DNA from: Streptomyces sp. BK208
Lineage (GTDB): Bacteria; Actinomycetota; Actinomycetes; Streptomycetales; Streptomycetaceae
Assembly: GCF_004364245.1 (NCBI RefSeq)
Contig: NZ_SOAV01000003.1
Coordinates: 372,001-436,000, forward strand
Direction of reading: 5' to 3'
DNA length: 64,000 bases
Part shown: positions 60,362 to 64,000 of the stretch, one piece after another
How the letters are laid out: every line of letters begins with the position of its first letter
How positions within the stretch are numbered: the first letter of the stretch is position 1
Made by a program: the position numbers and the translations under genes
The notes under the pieces: model-generated
Told to the model about the DNA's origin: nothing
The model's input: the letters and a program-made list of their open reading frames with translations, nothing else
Databases searched by the model: none

Positions 60362-61984
60362 TCAGCCCTGTGAGCGGGCGGGCTCGGTCTCCCGGTCCTG
60401 CCCCGCGCTGTGCGCCGTGTCCTCGTCGGCCTGCTGCCGGGCCCGGCGGCCGGGCAGGACGGCGAGGACGATCAGGGTGCCGGCGGCCATGATGACGCCG
60501 CCGACGAGACTGGTCGTCGAGACGCCGTGCGCGAAGGCCTTGTTCACGGCGTCGGTGAGGGCGTGCGCCTGCTCGGGACCGGCGGCCGGGTCGGTGGCGA
60601 GCCGCCGGGCGACGGCCAGTCCGCCGCCCACCGAGTCCTGGGCGGTGTCGAGGGCGGCGGCCGGCAGCCGGTCGCCGACGAGGCCGGCCAGTTCGTCGCG
60701 GTACGCGGTGCCGAGCAGGGAGCCCAGCACGGCGATGCCCAGCGAGCCGCCCAGTTCCAGCGCGGTGTCGTTGGCGCCGCCGCCGACGCCCAGTTCGCTC
60801 TCCGGGAAGGAGCCCATGATGGTGTCGGTGGCCGGGGAGACGCTCAGGCCGATGGCGAGGCCGAGCAGCAGCATCGGGGCGAGGAAGTCGGCGTAGGTGG
60901 AGCCCTGGTCGATCAGGACGAGCAGGAAGACTCCGACGGTGCCGATCGCCATGCCGGAGCCGACCATGGCCTTCACGCCGAGCTTCGGCGTCAGCCGGCC
61001 GGTCACCGCGGCGCCCACGAACACGGCCCCGGCCAGCGGCAGCAGCCGTACGCCGGTCTCCAGCGCGCCGTAGCCGAGCACGAACTGCAGGAACTGCGTG
61101 GCGTAGTAGATGGCGCCGTAGGTGCCGAAGAAGAAGAACAGCACCGCCAGCATGGAGCCGCTGAAGGGCCGCAGCAGGAACCTGCGCACGTCGAGCATGG
61201 GGTGCGGGTGGCGCAGCTCCCAGGCCACGAAGGCGATCAGACCGACCCCGGCGACGACGGCCGCGGTGACCGGTCCCGCGCCCCACCCGAAGTGCGGGCC
61301 CTCGATGGTCGCGTAGACGAGGCTGCCGACGGAGACGATCGAGAGCAGACCGCCGACGTAGTCGATGCGGCCCGTGCCGGCCGCCCTGGACGGCGGTACG
61401 AGGACCAGCGCGCCGATGACGGCGAGGACCGCGACCGGGACGTTGACCAGGAAGGTCGAGCCCCAGGCGTGGTCCTCAAGGAGCCAGCCGGCGACCAGCG
61501 GGCCGATCGCGATGGCGAGTCCCGAGGTGGCGGTCCAGGCCGTGATGGCGCGGGCCCGCTCGCCCTTCGGGAAGACCGCGACCAGCAGGGACAGGGTGGC
61601 CGGCATGACGACGGCGGCACCGACGCCCATGACCGCGCGGGCCGCGATGACCAGCCCCGTCTCGTGGACCAGACTGCCCATCACCGAACCGCCCGCGAAG
61701 ATCACCAGACCGGTGACCAGGGCGCCGCGGCGGCTGTACTTGTCGCCTATCGCGCCGAGCACCAGCATCAGCGCGGCGTAGGGGACGGTGTAGCCGTCGA
61801 TGACCCATTGCAGGTCGCTGCTGCTCAGCCCGAGGTCGGCCGTCATGTCCGGGGCGGCCACGATCAGCGACGTGTTGGCCATGACGACGATCAGCAGGCT
61901 CAGGCAGAGGACCAGGAGAGCCCACCAGCGCCGGGCGTAGGGCCCGGGCATCTTCTCGACGGGGGTGGTGGCCAGTAGGGGCAT
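60362..61984 (-). CDS. MFS multidrug exporter, EmrB/QacA (DHA2) type
   Basis: A 540-residue membrane protein with 14 predicted TM helices. ADLGLSSSDLQWVIDGYTVP is the DHA2 signature, GAIGDKYSRRGALVTGL motif A, and AVMGVGAAVVMPATLSLLVA and GWLLEDHAWGSTFLVNVPVA are motif C region. It exports drugs or metabolites in exchange for protons. GGGAG lies 6 nt before the ATG. A TetR-family gene lies upstream on the same strand; operator-like dyads lie before the exporter. No biosynthetic genes are adjacent, so a self-resistance role is not shown. Confidence 0.92.
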   Translation of the reverse strand: MPLLATTPVEKMPGPYARRWWALLVLCLSLLIVVMANTSLIVAAPDMTADLGLSSSDLQWVIDGYTVPYAALMLVLGAIGDKYSRRGALVTGLVIFAGGSVMGSLVHETGLVIAARAVMGVGAAVVMPATLSLLVAVFPKGERARAITAWTATSGLAIAIGPLVAGWLLEDHAWGSTFLVNVPVAVLAVIGALVLVPPSRAAGTGRIDYVGGLLSIVSVGSLVYATIEGPHFGWGAGPVTAAVVAGVGLIAFVAWELRHPHPMLDVRRFLLRPFSGSMLAVLFFFFGTYGAIYYATQFLQFVLGYGALETGVRLLPLAGAVFVGAAVTGRLTPKLGVKAMVGSGMAIGTVGVFLLVLIDQGSTYADFLAPMLLLGLAIGLSVSPATDTIMGSFPESELGVGGGANDTALELGGSLGIAVLGSLLGTAYRDELAGLVGDRLPAAALDTAQDSVGGGLAVARRLATDPAAGPEQAHALTDAVNKAFAHGVSTTSLVGGVIMAAGTLIVLAVLPGRRARQQADEDTAHSAGQDRETEPARSQG

Positions 61985-62007
61985 GAAGGCTCCCGGATAC
62001 GGACGAG

Positions 62008-62021
62008 GGCAGTTAATTGCC
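62008..62021. promoter_or_regulatory. short dyad in exporter promoter
   Basis: GGCAGTTAATTGCC, an inverted repeat matching at 12 of 14 positions, 24 bp before the exporter start. It may overlap the -10 region. Confidence 0.35.
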
Positions 62022-62053
62022 CATAGATGAGCAGACAAGAACAGCGTAGTTTG

Positions 62054-62071
62054 TTGCACATGGACGTGCAA
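62054..62071. promoter_or_regulatory. TetR operator candidate for the exporter
   Basis: TTGCACATGGACGTGCAA, two perfect 6-bp arms around ATGGAC, 70 bp before the exporter ATG and directly before the terminator of the TetR gene. Size and place fit a TetR site. Confidence 0.6.
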
Positions 62072-62073
62072 AT

Positions 62074-62101
62074 AAGGCGCCCCCGTCCTCGGGGGCGCCT
62101 T
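62074..62101. terminator. hairpin between TetR gene and exporter
   Basis: AAGGCGCCCCCG and CGGGGGCGCCTT pair perfectly over 12 bp around TCCT. A second partial copy of the right arm region (CTCGGGGGCGCCT) follows at about 62112, so part of it is duplicated. It should separate the TetR transcript from the exporter promoter. Confidence 0.85.
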
Positions 62102-62140
62102 TGGAGGGGCCTCGGGGGCGCCTCTGGAGGGGTGGGTTGC

Positions 62141-62788
62141 CTACTCGGCCGGGAGCGTCGCGGCCGGCACCGCCGGGCCCACGTTCTCGACCACGGTCCG
62201 CGCGGCCCGCTCCGGCACCCCGGCCGCCATGAGGATGGCGGCGGCGGCCCGGGTGCCGTCGTCCTCCAGGGCTCCGGTGTTGACCTGCTCCAGCAGCGCC
62301 ACGACCATCGCTTCGAGTCCCGCGCTCAGCACGGCGGGCGGCAGGTGGGCCGGGAAGACCCCGTCCCGCTGGCCGCGCTCCAGGATGGCGGTGACCTCGG
62401 CGCGGGCCGGGGCCAGGATCTCCGCCACGCGCTCCACGCCCAGATCGTGCCGGGCCAGGGCCAGCAGCATGCGGTAGCGGTCGCCCACCGGCCACATCAG
62501 CAGCGTGAAGTGCGCGAGCGCCCGGTCGGCGGGCGCGGCCGGCTCCGCCGCCTCGGCCATCGCGCCGCGCAGCACCTCGGACGCCTCCTCGGCGAGGGCT
62601 TCGAGCAGCGCCGCCCGCCCCGGGAAGTGACCGAAGAGGGTACGCCGTACGACACCGGCGGCCCGGGCCAGCTCCTCCAGCGTGGTGTCCGGGTTCCGTC
62701 CCAGCTCCCGGCGGGCGGTGGCCAGGATGCGCGCCCGGTTGGACCGCGCGTTGCGCCGCTGCGGTTCACGGGCGACGGGCTTGGTCAC
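62141..62788 (-). CDS. TetR family transcriptional regulator
   Basis: A 215-residue protein: NRARILATARRELGRNPDTT, then LEELARAAGVVRRTLFGHFP (helix-turn-helix) and a helical C-terminus (HFTLLMWPVGDRYRMLLALA). GTG chosen for GAGG 6 nt upstream; an in-frame ATG at 62851 would add 21 residues and lacks a ribosome site, although a leaderless mRNA from there is possible. Likely represses the exporter downstream. Confidence 0.88.
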   Translation of the reverse strand: MTKPVAREPQRRNARSNRARILATARRELGRNPDTTLEELARAAGVVRRTLFGHFPGRAALLEALAEEASEVLRGAMAEAAEPAAPADRALAHFTLLMWPVGDRYRMLLALARHDLGVERVAEILAPARAEVTAILERGQRDGVFPAHLPPAVLSAGLEAMVVALLEQVNTGALEDDGTRAAAAILMAAGVPERAARTVVENVGPAVPAATLPAE

Positions 62789-62919
62789 GGCAACCTCGGG
62801 GCGGGACGACGCGGGGAGGGGCGCCTGGGGATACGGGCGCGGGTCGTCCATTCTGTCACGGGGCGCCACGAGCGGGACGCCGAGAGGGACGGGGCGGCAC
62901 CTCCGGCCGCCCCGTGCCG

Positions 62920-64000
62920 CTACGCGTTCCCGGCCGCGTCCCTGGCCCTGCCGCGCCGTACGGCGGCGACCGCGGCGAGCACCGTCCCCACGGCCACGAC
63001 CAGCAGGCCGCGCAGCCACACCTCGGCCTCGATCTGCGTGGCGAGCGCGACGCAGGACGCCGCACCGAGCACCGGGAGCACGGTCGGGGTCCGGAAGTGG
63101 TCCGCTTCGCCCCGGTCGCGGCGCAGCACCAGGACGGCCGTGTTGACCATGAGGAAGACCACGAGCAGCAGCAGGACCAGGGTGGAGGCGAGGGTGGCGA
63201 CACTGCCGGTGAGCGCGAGCAGCATCGACAGCAGGGTGGTGACGGCGATCGCGACCCACGGCGTACGACGGCCCGGCAGCACCCGGGTCAGCGCGGCCGG
63301 CAGCAGCCCGTCACGGGCCATGCCGTAGGCCAGGCGCGAGGACATGATGCCGGTGAGCAGCGCGCCGTTCGCCACGGCGACCAGCGCGATGGCGCTGAAC
63401 AGCCGGGTCGGGACGCCGCCGGCCTCCTCGACGACCTCCAGCAGCGGTCCGCTCGACCCGGCCAGCCGGTCCGTCGGCACCGCGGCGGACGCGGCGAGGC
63501 CCACCAGCACGTACACGGCACCCGCGGTGGCGAGGGCGCCGAACAGGGCGCGCGGGTAGGAGCGTCGCGGGTCGCGGGTCTCCTCGGCGACGTTCACCGA
63601 GGTCTCGAAGCCGACGAAGGAGTAGTACGCCAGGACCGAGCCGCTCAGTACGGCCGCCGCCGCACCCTTCTCCGGCGTGCCGAGCTGCCCGAGCCGGCTC
63701 ACGTCGCCGTCGCCGCGCAGCAGCAGCCAGGCACCGAGGACGACGATGACGAGGAGGCCCCCGACCTCGACCACGGTGGCGACGACGTTGGCCCGGGTGG
63801 ACTCCTTGATGCCGCGCGCGTTGACCAGCGCGAGCAGGGCGAGGAACAGCACGGCGACGAGCCCGACCGGCAGCGTCACGAAGGCGGACAGGTAGTCGCC
63901 GCCGAAGCCGCGGGCCAGCGCCGCGACGGAGACGATGCCGGCGGCGAGCATGCAGAAACCGGCGACGAACCCGGCGAACGGCCCGAAGGCCCGGGTGGCG
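62920..64000 (-). CDS. APC family amino acid permease, C-terminal part (5' end outside window)
   Basis: About 359 codons of a transporter with some nine TM helices visible. LVNARGIKESTRANVVATVV, YYSFVGFETSVNVAEETRDP (the central motif) and MSSRLAYGMARDGLLPAALT are typical of the amino acid-polyamine-organocation family. The start and first helices lie beyond the right edge. Substrate unknown. It is on the same strand as the TetR gene but 130 bp upstream of it. Confidence 0.9.
   Translation of the reverse strand, partial: ATRAFGPFAGFVAGFCMLAAGIVSVAALARGFGGDYLSAFVTLPVGLVAVLFLALLALVNARGIKESTRANVVATVVEVGGLLVIVVLGAWLLLRGDGDVSRLGQLGTPEKGAAAAVLSGSVLAYYSFVGFETSVNVAEETRDPRRSYPRALFGALATAGAVYVLVGLAASAAVPTDRLAGSSGPLLEVVEEAGGVPTRLFSAIALVAVANGALLTGIMSSRLAYGMARDGLLPAALTRVLPGRRTPWVAIAVTTLLSMLLALTGSVATLASTLVLLLLVVFLMVNTAVLVLRRDRGEADHFRTPTVLPVLGAASCVALATQIEAEVWLRGLLVVAVGTVLAAVAAVRRGRARDAAGNA

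Overview
The window is high-GC actinobacterial chromosome, almost certainly Streptomyces. It shows GTG and TTG starts, GTGA/ATGA stop-start overlaps, rare TTA leucine codons, and a gene set typical of that genus (HTH-MurA fusion beside acnA, Pnkp-Hen1, a SepF paralogue, DUF2637/DUF5999/DUF7144 families). Gene order acnA - HTH-murA at the left, and a CoA-dependent aromatic-acid block, arcBA and pnkp/hen1 at the right, looks like conserved core. About 3.4 to 24 kb looks accessory.

Region by region. (1) 1-3.4 kb: aconitase (cut by the window edge), a DUF4236 micro-protein and a MurA-like transferase with an N-terminal HTH, with palindromes and an iron-box-like site between them. (2) 3.4-13.2 kb: accessory. 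It holds four paralogous secreted four-cysteine proteins, a decayed tyrosine integrase, another small secreted protein, a trypsin-NACHT-membrane protein paired with a Trypco2 protein (a predicted conflict/defence module), an RDD membrane protein, and a stand-alone cyclodipeptide synthase with Lys where the catalytic Glu is expected and two TTA codons. (3) 13.2-23.9 kb: a probable biosynthetic cluster around an RppA-type type III polyketide synthase (tetrahydroxynaphthalene synthase residues all present), with aldo/keto reductase, SnoaL-like protein, a 73-residue unknown protein, bicovalent-FAD oxidase, acyltransferase-like protein, CMD-family protein, nitroreductase-like protein, a frameshifted methyltransferase and an NsdA-like regulator with two TTA codons. 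A 16-bp motif (CGTTCAACGCGTTCAC) occurs six times, always in sense orientation upstream of six divergently paired transcription units here.

(4) 24-31 kb: secreted SLT-domain protein, TetR/nitroreductase pair with two palindromic operators, DeoR regulator facing a DUF4406-NUDIX pair, DUF2637 and small proteins. (5) 31-40.7 kb: alpha/beta hydrolase, then a CoA-linked aromatic acid catabolic locus, probably for 2-aminobenzoate: RidA, acyl-CoA dehydrogenase, CoA ligase, PaaX regulator, fused hydroxylase/reductase and enoyl-CoA hydratase. Two near-identical operator-promoter modules sit at the two divergent or outer promoters. (6) 40.8-46.6 kb: anti-sigma-like ATPase, amino-acid permease, arcB, arcA and a cation/proton antiporter. 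(7) 46.6-50.7 kb: the Pnkp-Hen1 RNA repair pair. (8) 50.8-57.2 kb: LLM oxidoreductase, small conserved proteins, MazG-type protein, AAA ATPase, SepF-like protein, DUF7144 protein and a ClC channel, with several short tandem repeats at gene junctions. (9) 57.4-60.3 kb: a cobalamin riboswitch leading cbiMNQO (cobalt uptake). (10) 60.3-64 kb: an MFS exporter with its TetR regulator, and an amino-acid permease cut by the right edge.
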